In this document: positions 1 through 8,471 of the stretch, piece by piece
How positions within the stretch are numbered: position 1 is the stretch's first letter
How the letters are laid out: each line of letters opens with the position of its first letter
Assembly (NCBI GenBank): GCA_964528095.1
Contig: CAZGSG010000053.1
Coordinates: forward strand, 1-25,657
Reading direction: 5' to 3'
Origin: CAZGSG01 sp964528095
GTDB taxonomy: Bacteria > Bacteroidota > Bacteroidia > Chitinophagales > Chitinophagaceae
Length of the DNA stretch: 25,657 nt
Made by a program: the position numbers and the translations under genes
Notes under the pieces: generated by a model
The model's database searches: none
Seen by the model: only the letters and a program-made list of their open reading frames with translations
Told to the model about the DNA's origin: nothing

Positions 1-301
1 TACCGGTGGTTTTCTCTGCCGGAGAGCCGGGCATATGCCACATGGAGATATCGCCTGTCCAGGTTCCATTCCAGGATGCCATCATCTTGTGCACATCTCC
101 CGGTGTCATATATGCCTGCCAGTTCTTCATCATCGTTGCAGAATCGGGCATCACATACGTATGATCATTTTTCTTATCCACTTTAGAATCAGAAGCGTCG
201 GACATCTTGGCCTCTTCTTTGGGAACATCCTTTTTTTCTTCATTATTGCAGGCAAAAAGGATCATAGAAACAGCAAATGCGGTTAAGGTTAATCGTTTCA
301 T
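1..301 (-). CDS. DUF1579-like lipoprotein, 3' part cut off by window edge
   Basis: Reading leftwards from the ATG at 301-299 there is an open frame of 100 codons with no stop, so the gene runs off the window. The product starts with a short basic-hydrophobic signal and a lipobox (LFAC, Cys18), so it should be a lipid-anchored exported protein. Residues 19-50 are a charged, Lys/Glu/Asp-rich linker. Then comes a segment with Met-rich, Trp-rich spacing (W-N-G-T-W near residue 84, followed by W-H-M-P-G) that resembles the start of the DUF1579 domain found in many Bacteroidota lipoproteins. The domain call rests on a partial sequence. Function is unknown. It is transcribed away from the methyltransferase gene at 621. 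Confidence 0.7.
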   Translation of the reverse strand, partial: MKRLTLTAFAVSMILFACNNEEKKDVPKEEAKMSDASDSKVDKKNDHTYVMPDSATMMKNWQAYMTPGDVHKMMASWNGTWTGDISMWHMPGSPAEKTTG

Positions 302-315
302 AATAGCAATTTTCT

Positions 316-346
316 AAAAGGTAAGGAAAATAAAAAAAGCAACCAA
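316..346 (-). promoter_or_regulatory. Candidate promoter of the lipoprotein gene
   Basis: On the minus strand, TTGG (346-343) is followed by exactly 19 bases and TACCTTTT (323-316). This matches the Bacteroidota pattern TTTG-N19-TAnnTTTG with one mismatch in each box. It lies 15 bases before the ATG at 301. Confidence 0.3.
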
Positions 347-435
347 CCACAGGACCGATAAAAAGACGAAGCCGGAAATTGGGAGGATGAATGATCGGGA
401 TCGCTAAATTCCGGCTCGGCCGAATTGCTACTAGT

Positions 436-465
436 CTGAAGATCTTCGCGGTCTTCAGATTTTTC
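436..465 (+). terminator. Orphan intrinsic terminator-like hairpin
   Basis: CTGAAGATC (436-444) pairs with GGTCTTCAG (450-458) through nine pairs, one of them G-T, across a five-base TTCGC loop. A T-run follows at 460-464. The orientation fits a plus-strand transcript, but no plus-strand gene lies upstream in the window. Confidence 0.5.
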
Positions 466-590
466 TTATTCCTACATTTTTTCTGTTCAAATATTTGTTT
501 TTGACTTAGAATACGCTTCGTTCGGGGTGTGGTTCGCTATAGTTTGCTCAAAGGCAGATGCTTCAGCATTATGGACAACTTTAGACGCTA

Positions 591-598
591 TAACTTTG
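591..598 (+). promoter_or_regulatory. -7 box before the methyltransferase gene
   Basis: TAACTTTG matches TAnnTTTG exactly and lies 22 bases before the ATG at 621. No TTTG or TTG is present at the usual upstream distance, so only half of the promoter is supported. Confidence 0.35.
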
Positions 599-620
599 TT
601 ACAAAGCCCAAATAGGAATC

Positions 621-1259
621 ATGGCAAATAAAACCGATAAACAGGAATTTTGGGAATCAGCCTTCAATGAAAAACATGAAATGTGGGGTTTTGAGCCATC
701 AAAGTCGGCCATAGTGGCGAAGGATTTTTTTGTCCGGAAATCGGTAAAAAATATCCTGATCCCCGGCATTGGTTATGGACGAAATGCGCAGATCTTCATA
801 GACAACGGAATAGCTGTAGCAGGGATCGAGATATCAAAAACAGCTATAGGAATGGCAGGAAAGCATTATGGTACAGGTATGACGATACATCATGGTTCTG
901 TAACTGATATGCCGTTTGATGATAACAAATATGATGGCATATTTTGCTACGCGTTGATTCATTTACTGGACAGGAGCGAAAGGGTGAAACTAATCAGGGA
1001 CTGTTATAATCAGCTTTCTGAAAATGGGTATATGATTTTTACAGTCATTTCAAAAGAAGCTCATACCTATGGGCAGGGTAAATTAGTTAGCAAGGACCGA
1101 TATGAAATGTTTGGGGGCGTTAAAATGTTTTTTTACAGTATAGAATCAATACATACGGAGTTTGACAAAGCCGGGTTATTTGAAATCACGGAAATCACTG
1201 AAAATTATCCATTCTTTTTAATTAAATGTAGAAAAGGGAATAATCAGGAAATTAATTAG
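621..1259 (+). CDS. Class I SAM-dependent methyltransferase
   Basis: A 212-residue cytosolic protein with the Rossmann-type methyltransferase pattern. Motif I is I-L-I-P-G-I-G-Y-G-R-N (residues 45-55), a variant of the usual GxGxG loop that binds S-adenosylmethionine. An acidic residue (Glu70) ends the second strand where the ribose is bound. A 'D-M-P-F-D-D-N-K-Y-D-G-I' stretch after residue 95 is the usual motif II/post-II region. The size and layout fit the Methyltransf_11/25 families. The substrate cannot be told from sequence; small molecules such as thiols or tellurite are possible for this group, but that is inference. It is monocistronic, converges with polA, and has a -7 box 22 bases upstream. 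Its coding sequence looks somewhat more A-rich than polA. Confidence 0.85.
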   Translation: MANKTDKQEFWESAFNEKHEMWGFEPSKSAIVAKDFFVRKSVKNILIPGIGYGRNAQIFIDNGIAVAGIEISKTAIGMAGKHYGTGMTIHHGSVTDMPFDDNKYDGIFCYALIHLLDRSERVKLIRDCYNQLSENGYMIFTVISKEAHTYGQGKLVSKDRYEMFGGVKMFFYSIESIHTEFDKAGLFEITEITENYPFFLIKCRKGNNQEIN

Positions 1260-1333
1260 CCGACCACCAGGTCATCCTGTTCGTTATGGATGCAAAATGG
1301 CAAAGTTCGCGTTTTAGAAAACAATGACATTTT

Positions 1334-4195
1334 TTAATGGGCTTCGAGCCAGTTGACTCCCTGACCACACTCTGCAATTACCGGTACTTCAAAAGGTAAT
1401 AACATCGCAGCCTGCATATTCTCAATAATAAGTGGTTTTAATTCCTTTACCTCCGTTTCCAGGGCATCGAAGACCAATTCATCATGTACCTGCAGGATCA
1501 TCTTACTCTGCATTTTTGCCTTTTTCATAGCAGCCTGTACTTTTTGCATAGCGAGTTTGATCATATCCGCAGCGGTACCCTGTATGGGAGAGTTGATTGC
1601 GTTTCGCTCAGCAAAACCACGTACTGTGAAGTTGGCAGAATTAATATCTTTTAACCATCTTTTTCTTCCCATCAGTGTTTGCACATATCCATGTTCCCGG
1701 GCAAAATTGATCGTATCATCCATGTATCGTTGAATACCCGAAAATTGTTTTTTATAATTATCAATGATCACTTTTGCTTCCGTTCTTGAAATGCCTAGAT
1801 TATCAGCCAGTCCAAAAGCTCCCTGGCCATAGATGATACCGAAATTTACACTTTTTGCTTTGTAACGCATTTCCTTGGTCACATCTTTTTCTTCAATAGA
1901 ATAAACTTTTGCTGCAGTGGCTGTATGAATATCTGTGCCATTCCTGAAAGCTTCGCACATATTGGGGTCGCCGCTCATTGCTGCAACAATACGGAGTTCT
2001 ATTTGTGAATAATCCGCAGATAGCAAGACGTGTTTTTTATCTCTTGGAATAAATGCTTTTCTTATTTCCCTGCCCCTGTCTGTTCTTACCGGTATATTCT
2101 GAAGATTGGGATTGTTGCTGGCCAGTCGTCCTGTAACAGCTACTGCCTGGGCATAGTTGGTATGTACACGACCTGTCTTGCGGTTGATCAGCAAGGGTAA
2201 TGCATCCACATAAGTAGATTTAAGTTTGGTCAGTTCACGAAAAGCGAGAATATCATCAACAATCTGGTGACCTTTTGTTGCCAGCTTCAGCAATACATCT
2301 TCCCCGGTCTGGTATTGCCCGGTCTTTGTTTTTTTTGCGGAAGTATCGAGTTTAAGCTTTTCAAATAACACCTCTCCTAATTGTTTTGGAGAGGCCAGAT
2401 TGAAACGGACGCCGGCCTGCTTATAAACATTTTCCTCGGCCGTCTTTGCATCTTTTTCCAGTTGGTTCGAATAGTCTTTCAAAAAATCCACATCGATCCT
2501 GATGCCTTCAAATTCCATATCCACCAATACCCTGACCAAAGGATTTTCTACTTCGTTAAAAACCCGTTCGACTTCTTTGGTTTTTAACATCGGTTCAAAG
2601 GTTTGTTTAAGCTGTAATGTGATATCGGCATCTTCTCCGGCATACTCTTTTATTTTTTCTAATTCTACCTGTCTCATATTACCCTGCGATTTTCCTTTCT
2701 TTCCAATCAGGTCTTCGATAGGCACCGGCTCATAACCCAGGAACTTTGCACTTAACAGGTCCATACTTCTTTTTCCGTCGGGTTCAATAACGTAATGAGC
2801 AAGCATGGTATCAAACAGTTCGCCTTTTAATTCTTTCTCGTACCATTTCAGCACCAGCAGATCATACTTAAGGTTTTGTCCGACCCAGATCTTTTTCGGA
2901 TCATTGAACAAGGTATCAAACTGATCAAGGATGTGTTTTGTTTTTTCAAGATCAGGAGGACAGGGCACATAATAAGCTTCGCCGGGGATCACCGAAAAAC
3001 TAAGACCAACGAGTTCCGCGTCATTTGCATCAATACCGGTTGTTTCCGTATCAAATGAGATCTCATCATATTTTTTTAATGTTGATACCAGTTTTTTTAT
3101 AGCGGCATCTCCCTCTATTGCTTCATAGGTATGCTGAGTATTTCCGATATTTTTTTCAGCCTTTAATCCTTCGCCTGATTCGCTATCTTCTTCTGCAGCT
3201 GCTTTTGCTGCGGCTTCCGTTTTTTTAGCCGGGGCTTCTATTATGTTACCAAACAGGTCTGTCTGTACACCCTGTGGTATTTCTTTTTCAATTAATGCAT
3301 TCGGGGCGCCACCGCCCGCAAAACTGTCGCCAAGTAATCTCTTGGCAATACTTTTGAATTCAAGCTCTGAAAAGATCTCGTTCAATGCATCTTTATTCCA
3401 GTCTTTTAATCTAAAGTCTTCTTCATGAAAACTAACGGGCACCGTAGTGATGATTGTTGCCAGTTTTTTAGACATGATGGCATTCTCGCGGCCGTTTCTT
3501 ACTTTTTCACCGAGCGCGCCTTTGATCTTGTCCGCATTTGCCAGTATATTTTCTACAGATTCATATTCAGCAAGTAGTTTGGAAGCTGTTTTTTCTCCCA
3601 CGCCGGCTATTCCAGGGATATTATCAACGGCATCGCCCATCAGCCCTAAAATATCGATGACCTGGCTCACATCTTTGATATTCCATTTAGCACAGACCTC
3701 CGCGGGTCCAAGGATCTCCACATCTCCGCCCTGGTAACCGGGTTTATAGATCTTTATCTTATCGGAAACCAGTTGGCCATAATCTTTATCGGGAGTTACC
3801 ATATAAACATCATAACCCATTTTGGCAGCCTGTATACTAAGCGTACCGATCACGTCATCCGCTTCAAAACCATCCAATTCCATACAGGGAATATTAAAGC
3901 CGGAGACGATCCGCTTAATATCGGGTATTGCCGAAATAATGTCTTCAGGAGCTTCCTGCCTGTTTGCTTTGTAGTCGGCAAAATCGGCGTGCCTTTCAGT
4001 GGGTGCGTGGGTATCAAAACAAACGGCCATATGAGAAGGCTGTTGTTTGTTTATCAATTCGGCCAGTGTATTGGTAAATCCAAACTGGGCATTGGTGTTT
4101 CTGCCTTTTGAGGTCAGACGGGGACTGCGGATGAGGGCATAATATGCACGAAAGACAAGCGCCATCGCATCCAGCAGGAATAATTTCTTTGCCAT
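1334..4195 (-). CDS. polA: DNA polymerase I
   Basis: A full-length family A polymerase of 953 residues (E. coli PolA is 928). Residues 1-290 form the 5'-3' exonuclease/flap domain, with acidic clusters such as E-A-D-D near residue 112 and a G-x-G-E-K-T helix-hairpin-helix at 198-203. An Ala/Glu-rich linker (310-350) follows. The 3'-5' exonuclease domain keeps its catalytic set: Asp382 and Glu384 in DTETTG, Asp445 in NLKYD, and Tyr518/Asp522 in YAGED. It should therefore proofread, unlike Taq-type enzymes. The polymerase domain shows motif A (DYSQIELR, 728-735), the O-helix (NFGIIYG, 784-790) and motif C (VHDE, 903-906). It fills gaps in excision repair and removes RNA primers. The ATG at 4195 gives the canonical MxKKLFLLDA start. 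It lies downstream of a small membrane-protein gene across 122 bases that contain a hairpin. Confidence 0.98.
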   Translation of the reverse strand: MAKKLFLLDAMALVFRAYYALIRSPRLTSKGRNTNAQFGFTNTLAELINKQQPSHMAVCFDTHAPTERHADFADYKANRQEAPEDIISAIPDIKRIVSGFNIPCMELDGFEADDVIGTLSIQAAKMGYDVYMVTPDKDYGQLVSDKIKIYKPGYQGGDVEILGPAEVCAKWNIKDVSQVIDILGLMGDAVDNIPGIAGVGEKTASKLLAEYESVENILANADKIKGALGEKVRNGRENAIMSKKLATIITTVPVSFHEEDFRLKDWNKDALNEIFSELEFKSIAKRLLGDSFAGGGAPNALIEKEIPQGVQTDLFGNIIEAPAKKTEAAAKAAAEEDSESGEGLKAEKNIGNTQHTYEAIEGDAAIKKLVSTLKKYDEISFDTETTGIDANDAELVGLSFSVIPGEAYYVPCPPDLEKTKHILDQFDTLFNDPKKIWVGQNLKYDLLVLKWYEKELKGELFDTMLAHYVIEPDGKRSMDLLSAKFLGYEPVPIEDLIGKKGKSQGNMRQVELEKIKEYAGEDADITLQLKQTFEPMLKTKEVERVFNEVENPLVRVLVDMEFEGIRIDVDFLKDYSNQLEKDAKTAEENVYKQAGVRFNLASPKQLGEVLFEKLKLDTSAKKTKTGQYQTGEDVLLKLATKGHQIVDDILAFRELTKLKSTYVDALPLLINRKTGRVHTNYAQAVAVTGRLASNNPNLQNIPVRTDRGREIRKAFIPRDKKHVLLSADYSQIELRIVAAMSGDPNMCEAFRNGTDIHTATAAKVYSIEEKDVTKEMRYKAKSVNFGIIYGQGAFGLADNLGISRTEAKVIIDNYKKQFSGIQRYMDDTINFAREHGYVQTLMGRKRWLKDINSANFTVRGFAERNAINSPIQGTAADMIKLAMQKVQAAMKKAKMQSKMILQVHDELVFDALETEVKELKPLIIENMQAAMLLPFEVPVIAECGQGVNWLEAH

Positions 4196-4232
4196 GCTGC
4201 AAGATAATTATTTCAAACGTTCCACCTGTAAA

Positions 4233-4265
4233 CACAAAAGCCCGGACTTTCGCCAGGGATTTGTG
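4233..4265 (-). terminator. Hairpin between the small membrane gene and polA
   Basis: On the minus strand CACAAA (4265-4260) pairs with TTTGTG (4238-4233), enclosing CCC/GGG pairs and a CGAAAG loop, with small internal mismatches. It follows the stop of the 4318-4548 gene by about 50 bases. The T-run is broken, so it may instead be a structured polA leader. Confidence 0.4.
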
Positions 4266-4317
4266 TTTATCTAAACTCTGCTTTGCTTAAAAGTAAACGA
4301 GCGCTTGCTTCGATGGA

Positions 4318-4548
4318 TTAGTTGCCAGCGACAGAAGCCTGGGATACAATAACTGTTGAAGAAGTTTTTTGAATATACTGTTCAGGATGTTCAACCAATA
4401 CAGTACCGCTGAATGCTGCCGTTGCGGCTGCTTTGTTTTCGCTTGACACCATAATGGCTTTGTCTTTGTGTACAAAATTCAGGTACAGGGCAAAAAACAA
4501 AAGATTGAATGCAAAGAAGTTGGCGATCTTGCGTACTCGTCTTTTCAT
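4318..4548 (-). CDS. Small single-pass membrane protein, unknown function
   Basis: A 76-residue frame starting MKRRVRKIANFF. A basic N-terminus is followed by one hydrophobic segment (about residues 9-25), and the remaining 50 residues are polar and Ala/Ser/Val-rich. This fits an inner-membrane protein with its tail outside, or an uncleaved signal anchor. I do not recognise a family. Support for a real gene comes from the positive-inside pattern and a -7 box (TAGCTTTG) 46 bases before the ATG. The gap between polA and uvrB would otherwise be unusually long. Two other frames overlapping this stretch look like noise. Confidence 0.55.
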   Translation of the reverse strand: MKRRVRKIANFFAFNLLFFALYLNFVHKDKAIMVSSENKAAATAAFSGTVLVEHPEQYIQKTSSTVIVSQASVAGN

Positions 4549-4594
4549 AAATACTGGATTTATCGGTTTTACAAATATTGGAATTCGTGGTTTT

Positions 4595-4631
4595 CAAAGC
4601 TAAAGTAGGATGCAGGATCAGTAATATCAAA
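4595..4631 (-). promoter_or_regulatory. Candidate promoter of the small membrane gene
   Basis: On the minus strand TTTG (4631-4628) is followed after 25 bases by TAGCTTTG (4602-4595), an exact TAnnTTTG. The spacer is longer than the usual 19-23 bases. It lies just after the end of uvrB and 46 bases before the ATG at 4548. Confidence 0.35.
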
Positions 4632-4679
4632 CCAGGAAGAAGTTATTTATAATAATTCCGGGTAAGTACTTTAAAGGCT

Positions 4680-4695
4680 CTCGTAGAATTACGAG
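4680..4695 (-). terminator. Hairpin just after the uvrB stop codon
   Basis: CTCGTA and TACGAG form a perfect six-pair stem with a four-base loop, four bases beyond the uvrB stop. There is no clear T-run on the minus strand, so this may be an mRNA-end hairpin rather than a true intrinsic terminator. Confidence 0.3.
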
Positions 4696-4699
4696 AAAG

Positions 4700-6739
4700 C
4701 TATTTTTTCATTTCTGCCAGCTTTTTCTGCAGCTGGAACATCTCATCTCTCAGCCTTGCAGCTTCCATGAAGTCAAGATCCCGCGCAGCCTTCTCCATTT
4801 CTTTCTTGATCTTGTTTATGCCTTTCTCCATTTGAGGAATGGTTTTATAATCGGCTTGTTCATCTGCTGCCAGTGTTACGATATCCTGGTTTTCGGCAAT
4901 CGCATAGGGATTATTGGGATCATACCCTTTAATATCCAGGACAGAAGTTTGCGCAAATACATGCTCTTTGCTTTTAATAATTGTTGTCGGTGTGATATTG
5001 TGTTCGATATTAAATGCAATTTGTTTTTCCCTGCGGCGATCTGTTTCATCGATCGTCTTTTGCATACTTTCGGTCATCTTATCCGCATAAAAAATAACCT
5101 TCCCATCCACATTTCTTGCCGCCCGGCCCGAGGTCTGGGTCAGTGATTTTTCATTGCGAAGAAAACCTTCTTTATCAGCATCCAGTATCGCTACCAGCGA
5201 TACTTCGGGAAGATCCAATCCCTCTCTTAATAAATTCACCCCTACCAATACATCTATAGTACCCAGTCTCAACTGCCGGAGGATTTCTATCCTTTCCAAT
5301 GTATCTACTTCGCTGTGTATATATTTTGATTTGATATTTATCCGCTTCAGGTATTTATCCATTTCCTCTGCCATCCGTTTGGTAAGAGTCGTTACCAGAA
5401 TGCGGTCCCCTTTTTTTACTGTTTTATCGATCTCATCAAGCAGATCATCGATCTGGTTCACGGAAGGGCGGATCTCGATCGGTGGATCCAACAGACCGGT
5501 AGGTCTTACCACCTGTTCTACTACTACACCACCTGTTTGCTCCAGTTCATAATCATCGGGTGTGGCAGAAACAAATACGACCTGGTTGAGCAATGATTCA
5601 AATTCGTGGAAATTAAGCGGCCTGTTATCCAATGCGGAAGGCAGCCGAAACCCATAGTCTACCAGGATCAATTTACGGCTCCTGTCTCCTCCGTACATTC
5701 CGCTTACCTGGGGGATGGTCTGGTGACTTTCATCGATCACCATCAAAAAATCTTTGGGAAAATAATCAAGCAAACAAAACGGCCTGGTACCGGGGCGACG
5801 CCTATCAAAGAACCGGGAATAGTTTTCAATGCCATTACAATAACCCAGTTCGCGGATCATTTCCAGGTCATACTCTACGCGTTCTTTTAGCCGTTGTGCT
5901 TCTATCAGTTTGCCGTTATTTTTAAAATAGTCAACCTGTGCCTGTACTTCATCCTGGATCTCATAGATCACCTGTTGCATAATATCTTTTGGCGCAACGT
6001 ATAAATTGGCGGGAAAGATGGCCGCATTATCCATTTTGCCGATTCGCTTACCAGTTACTACATCTATGCTCTCGATCTCCTCAATTTCATCACCAAAAAA
6101 AGTAACCCGGTAGCCATACTCCACATAAGGAAGGTTGATATCTACGGTGTCACCTTTTACCCGGAAAGTGCCTCGGTTGAACTCAAGCGTAGTACGGCTA
6201 TACAACGAGTTGACCATGGCATGCAAAAAACCCTGTCTTGAGATCACCTGTCCTTTACTGATCCGGATGATCCCGTTCTCATAATCGGTTGGATTGCCCA
6301 TACCATAAATACAACTTACGGAAGCCACAACGATTATATCCCTTCTTCCACTTAGCAAACTGGAAGTGGCCCTGAGTCTCAACTTGTCCAATTCCGCGTT
6401 TATTGCAAGATCCTTTTCGATGTATACATCACTTACCGGCATATACGCCTCTGGTTGATAGTAGTCGTAGTAAGAAACAAAATATTCTACCGCATTATCT
6501 GGAAAAAAATGGCGAAACTCTCCATATAGCTGCGCTACCAATGTTTTATTATGTGTTAATACAAGCGTAGGCTTTTGTACATTTTGTATCACATTGGCCA
6601 TGGTAAATGTTTTACCACTACCGGTTACTCCTAAAAGCGTCTGGTACTTTTCTCCCTGCAGAATTCCTTCTGTTAATTGACGGATTGCCTCAGGCTGATC
6701 GCCTGCAGGTGGGAATGGATTGTGAAGTTGAAATGCCAT
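4700..6739 (-). CDS. uvrB: Excinuclease ABC subunit B
   Basis: A full-length UvrB of 679 residues, the DNA-damage verification helicase of nucleotide excision repair that takes damaged DNA from UvrA and loads UvrC. Seen in order: the Q-motif-like start (F-x-L-x-x-P-F-x-P-x-G-D-Q), Walker A GVTGSGKT (37-44), the Tyr-rich damage-probing beta-hairpin at about 89-110, the Walker B/DEAD-like DESH (336-339), helicase motif VI with Q-T-x-G-R-A-A-R-N, and a C-terminal UVR motif that contacts UvrC (about 637-675). It appears monocistronic: the next gene upstream ends 184 bases away. A TAnnTTTG box sits 11 bases before the ATG, inside a TCAACA/TGTTGA inverted repeat. Confidence 0.98.
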   Translation of the reverse strand: MAFQLHNPFPPAGDQPEAIRQLTEGILQGEKYQTLLGVTGSGKTFTMANVIQNVQKPTLVLTHNKTLVAQLYGEFRHFFPDNAVEYFVSYYDYYQPEAYMPVSDVYIEKDLAINAELDKLRLRATSSLLSGRRDIIVVASVSCIYGMGNPTDYENGIIRISKGQVISRQGFLHAMVNSLYSRTTLEFNRGTFRVKGDTVDINLPYVEYGYRVTFFGDEIEEIESIDVVTGKRIGKMDNAAIFPANLYVAPKDIMQQVIYEIQDEVQAQVDYFKNNGKLIEAQRLKERVEYDLEMIRELGYCNGIENYSRFFDRRRPGTRPFCLLDYFPKDFLMVIDESHQTIPQVSGMYGGDRSRKLILVDYGFRLPSALDNRPLNFHEFESLLNQVVFVSATPDDYELEQTGGVVVEQVVRPTGLLDPPIEIRPSVNQIDDLLDEIDKTVKKGDRILVTTLTKRMAEEMDKYLKRINIKSKYIHSEVDTLERIEILRQLRLGTIDVLVGVNLLREGLDLPEVSLVAILDADKEGFLRNEKSLTQTSGRAARNVDGKVIFYADKMTESMQKTIDETDRRREKQIAFNIEHNITPTTIIKSKEHVFAQTSVLDIKGYDPNNPYAIAENQDIVTLAADEQADYKTIPQMEKGINKIKKEMEKAARDLDFMEAARLRDEMFQLQKKLAEMKK

Positions 6740-6745
6740 AGATGA

Positions 6746-6772
6746 TCAACAAATTTACCGTATTTATGTTGA
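6746..6772 (-). promoter_or_regulatory. uvrB -7 box within an inverted repeat
   Basis: TAAATTTG (6757-6750, minus strand) matches TAnnTTTG and ends 10 bases before the uvrB ATG, which implies a very short leader. Six-base arms TCAACA (6746-6751) and TGTTGA (6767-6772) flank it 15 bases apart. No -33 TTTG is visible. An operator role is inference. Confidence 0.3.
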
Positions 6773-6923
6773 CCTGCTTGGCTTGTTTACCCCCACCATA
6801 CCCCTCACTTTGTTATTGCTAAAGGAAAATATGGATTTTAGATTTGCCGGAGCTATTATGACAGCATTTTTTGATTATTCGGCAGATAATTACGAACGAG
6901 ATAGAGAGCCGTGATGCTATTGA

Positions 6924-7655
6924 TTAAAGTAAAAATAACCAGCCAAGACCCATGAGGAACATTAATATGCAGACGATGTACAACATGCCTGCACCGTATA
7001 TGGACCAGCCTTCTTTTACCCAGGCTTTTTTCCAGTCTTCGAATGAGCTGAATTCCTGAACACCGTACTTATTAGTCCTTTCAAACCGACGCCGCGCTAC
7101 ATAATCCCCAATTTTGACGACATATCTAAAAAGAATGACAGCCAGGATCATCAGGATAACAGCGGGGATTTTTCCAATAAACCTGGATCGCTTTTCCGAT
7201 TTTACGCTTGCCAGGTCCATGTCCTCCCCCTTTTTTATAATTTGTTCTTTATTGTTTTTTGATACCAGTTTTTCCAATATTTCGGCCGTCAGCTTATCGC
7301 TTTTATAATAATTTATGAGAGCGGAATTCCAGCTGTATTTTTTATATCCTTTGAAAGAATTATACTTTTCCATCAGCGGTTGGATCTGCGCAGTGTAGAG
7401 GCTAATCAGTTGTTTGGCTTTTTCCGGTAATGCGTCATTCTCTTTATGGTCCTCCATCATACTTACCAATCCTTTCAGTTGCATAAATGCACCCGCCTGT
7501 TTGGCATAGGTATCGGCTTCTCCCGAACCTTTTATTTTATTCAATACTTCGGCAGGAGATGGCATGCCTTCGAGATAGTCGATATCTTGCGCATGTAAAG
7601 AAATAGAGCAGAAGAGGATTAGTAATGGTATAAAGTAGCGGATCGTTTTTATCAT
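6924..7655 (-). CDS. Secreted-type membrane protein with two C-terminal helices, unknown
   Basis: 243 residues with a clear cleavable signal peptide (hydrophobic core LLILFCSI, then H-A-Q at 21-23). A soluble, mostly helical, Lys/Glu-rich region follows (about 25-155). Two membrane helices come next, at roughly 163-185 and 220-243, with a short basic loop between them (R-R-R-F-E-R). The chain ends inside or right after the last helix. I do not recognise a Pfam family. The topology is a periplasmic helical domain tethered to the inner membrane. It stands alone between uvrB and mgsA, with 195 bases in front of it and no good TAnnTTTG box on its strand. Confidence 0.8.
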   Translation of the reverse strand: MIKTIRYFIPLLILFCSISLHAQDIDYLEGMPSPAEVLNKIKGSGEADTYAKQAGAFMQLKGLVSMMEDHKENDALPEKAKQLISLYTAQIQPLMEKYNSFKGYKKYSWNSALINYYKSDKLTAEILEKLVSKNNKEQIIKKGEDMDLASVKSEKRSRFIGKIPAVILMILAVILFRYVVKIGDYVARRRFERTNKYGVQEFSSFEDWKKAWVKEGWSIYGAGMLYIVCILMFLMGLGWLFLL

Positions 7656-7850
7656 GTGGTGGATGTCTTTAATTGCACTATATAAATTTGATCAATCAAC
7701 TCCTGGTTAAAAAAGCAGATCACAAATGGTGAATTTGTAAGTTTAAAAATAAGAAGAAAATAAAATGACTGTCTATAAAATTATTCAGGAGAGGCGGGAC
7801 TTGTTTTATTGTTTCATCAGGTCCGTAGGTGCTACTAGTATCTTTTTTGT

Positions 7851-8306
7851 TTATAAGATTATTTTCCTGTTCGTATAAATGGTATAGTCAGTCAGCAGGC
7901 TTTTATACTCTGTTTGCATATGCGGAGAGCTAAGAATAAAATCTGCCGTCGCCCTGTTGCAGGCAACGGGTATATTCCAGGTGGCGGCCACCCGCAACAA
8001 CGCTTTTACATCAGGATCATGTGGCTGGGATTCCATGGGGTCCCAGAAAAATATCAGGATATCAATTTTACCTTCAGCAATGCTTGCTCCAATTTGTTGG
8101 TCACCGCCGAGTGGACCGCTAAGAAACTTCACAACAGGCATCTTTAAGGCCTCCTCTACCAGGCTTCCTGTGGTGCCTGTTGCGTATAGATCATGTGTCG
8201 ACAAAATGGCTTTATTATCAAGCACCCATTCCAGGAGGTCAGGTTTTTTATGATCATGTGCTACCAGTGCAATTTGTTTTTTACTGCTTAAGATCCTGCT
8301 ATGCAT
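7851..8306 (-). CDS. mgsA: Methylglyoxal synthase
   Basis: A 151-residue protein, the family's usual length (E. coli 152). It converts dihydroxyacetone phosphate to methylglyoxal and phosphate, an overflow shunt around lower glycolysis. It keeps the active-site residues known from the family: the V-A-H-D-H-K-K start (His17, Asp18), the phosphate-binding GTTGS (44-48), Gly-Gly-Asp69 in S-G-P-L-G-G-D-Q-Q, and His96/Asp99 in P-H-D-P-D. The frame stays open upstream to 8501. That extension crosses a strong terminator hairpin and has no family match, so the ATG at 8306 is chosen. The gene is preceded by a promoter and terminator that may form an attenuated leader. Confidence 0.95.
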   Translation of the reverse strand: MHSRILSSKKQIALVAHDHKKPDLLEWVLDNKAILSTHDLYATGTTGSLVEEALKMPVVKFLSGPLGGDQQIGASIAEGKIDILIFFWDPMESQPHDPDVKALLRVAATWNIPVACNRATADFILSSPHMQTEYKSLLTDYTIYTNRKIIL

Positions 8307-8353
8307 AAAGGAAGTTTGTGCTGCAAAATAACAGTAATGAAGAAGAAGAACAT

Positions 8354-8383
8354 AAAAAAGCCGGCATGTTGTTACACGCCGGC
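8354..8383 (-). terminator. Strong intrinsic terminator upstream of mgsA
   Basis: On the minus strand GCCGGCGTGT pairs with ACATGCCGGC (ten pairs, one G-T) around an AACA loop, followed directly by six T. The oriented T-run is only on the minus strand. It lies 48 bases before the mgsA ATG and after a separate yceI terminator. Confidence 0.8.
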
Positions 8384-8465
8384 AAAAGAATGATAGCTTG
8401 TACTCTATCGTTATCATCGAAGGCTCCTGTCTGAATCCAAAACATTTTTCAAAAAGGAGCCCCGA
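8354..8465 (-). ncRNA. Candidate small RNA or attenuated mgsA leader
   Basis: Transcription from the promoter at 8472-8502 would start near 8465 and meet the terminator at 8383-8354, giving an RNA of about 110 nt with no good coding frame. It can fold a first stem, GGCTCCT (8428-8422 complement side) with AGGAGCC (8455-8461 side), a middle stem around GATAG/CTATC with a competing ATGATA/TATCAT pairing, and then the terminator. Read-through would give the mgsA mRNA. No known riboswitch family or antiterminator is recognised. A free sRNA and a leader attenuator fit the sequence equally well. Confidence 0.5.
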
Positions 8466-8471
8466 CAAAAT

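Larger units (their letters stand above)
302..620. other. 319-base intergenic region between divergent genes
   Basis: No coding frame of note. It holds the two candidate promoters listed separately. It also holds an inverted repeat GCCGGAA (371-377) / TTCCGGC (409-415), the 8-base palindrome TCGGCCGA (416-423), and a terminator-like hairpin at 436-458. These three elements lie in line on the plus strand and have no gene in front of them. Confidence 0.6.

Noticed and set aside
1334..6739. Plus-strand frames of 60-130 codons opposite polA and uvrB
   Set aside because: They are antisense shadows of strongly conserved genes, without their own domains or start signals.
7914..8253. Two plus-strand frames opposite mgsA
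   Set aside because: Antisense to a complete MgsA with all catalytic residues; no independent support.
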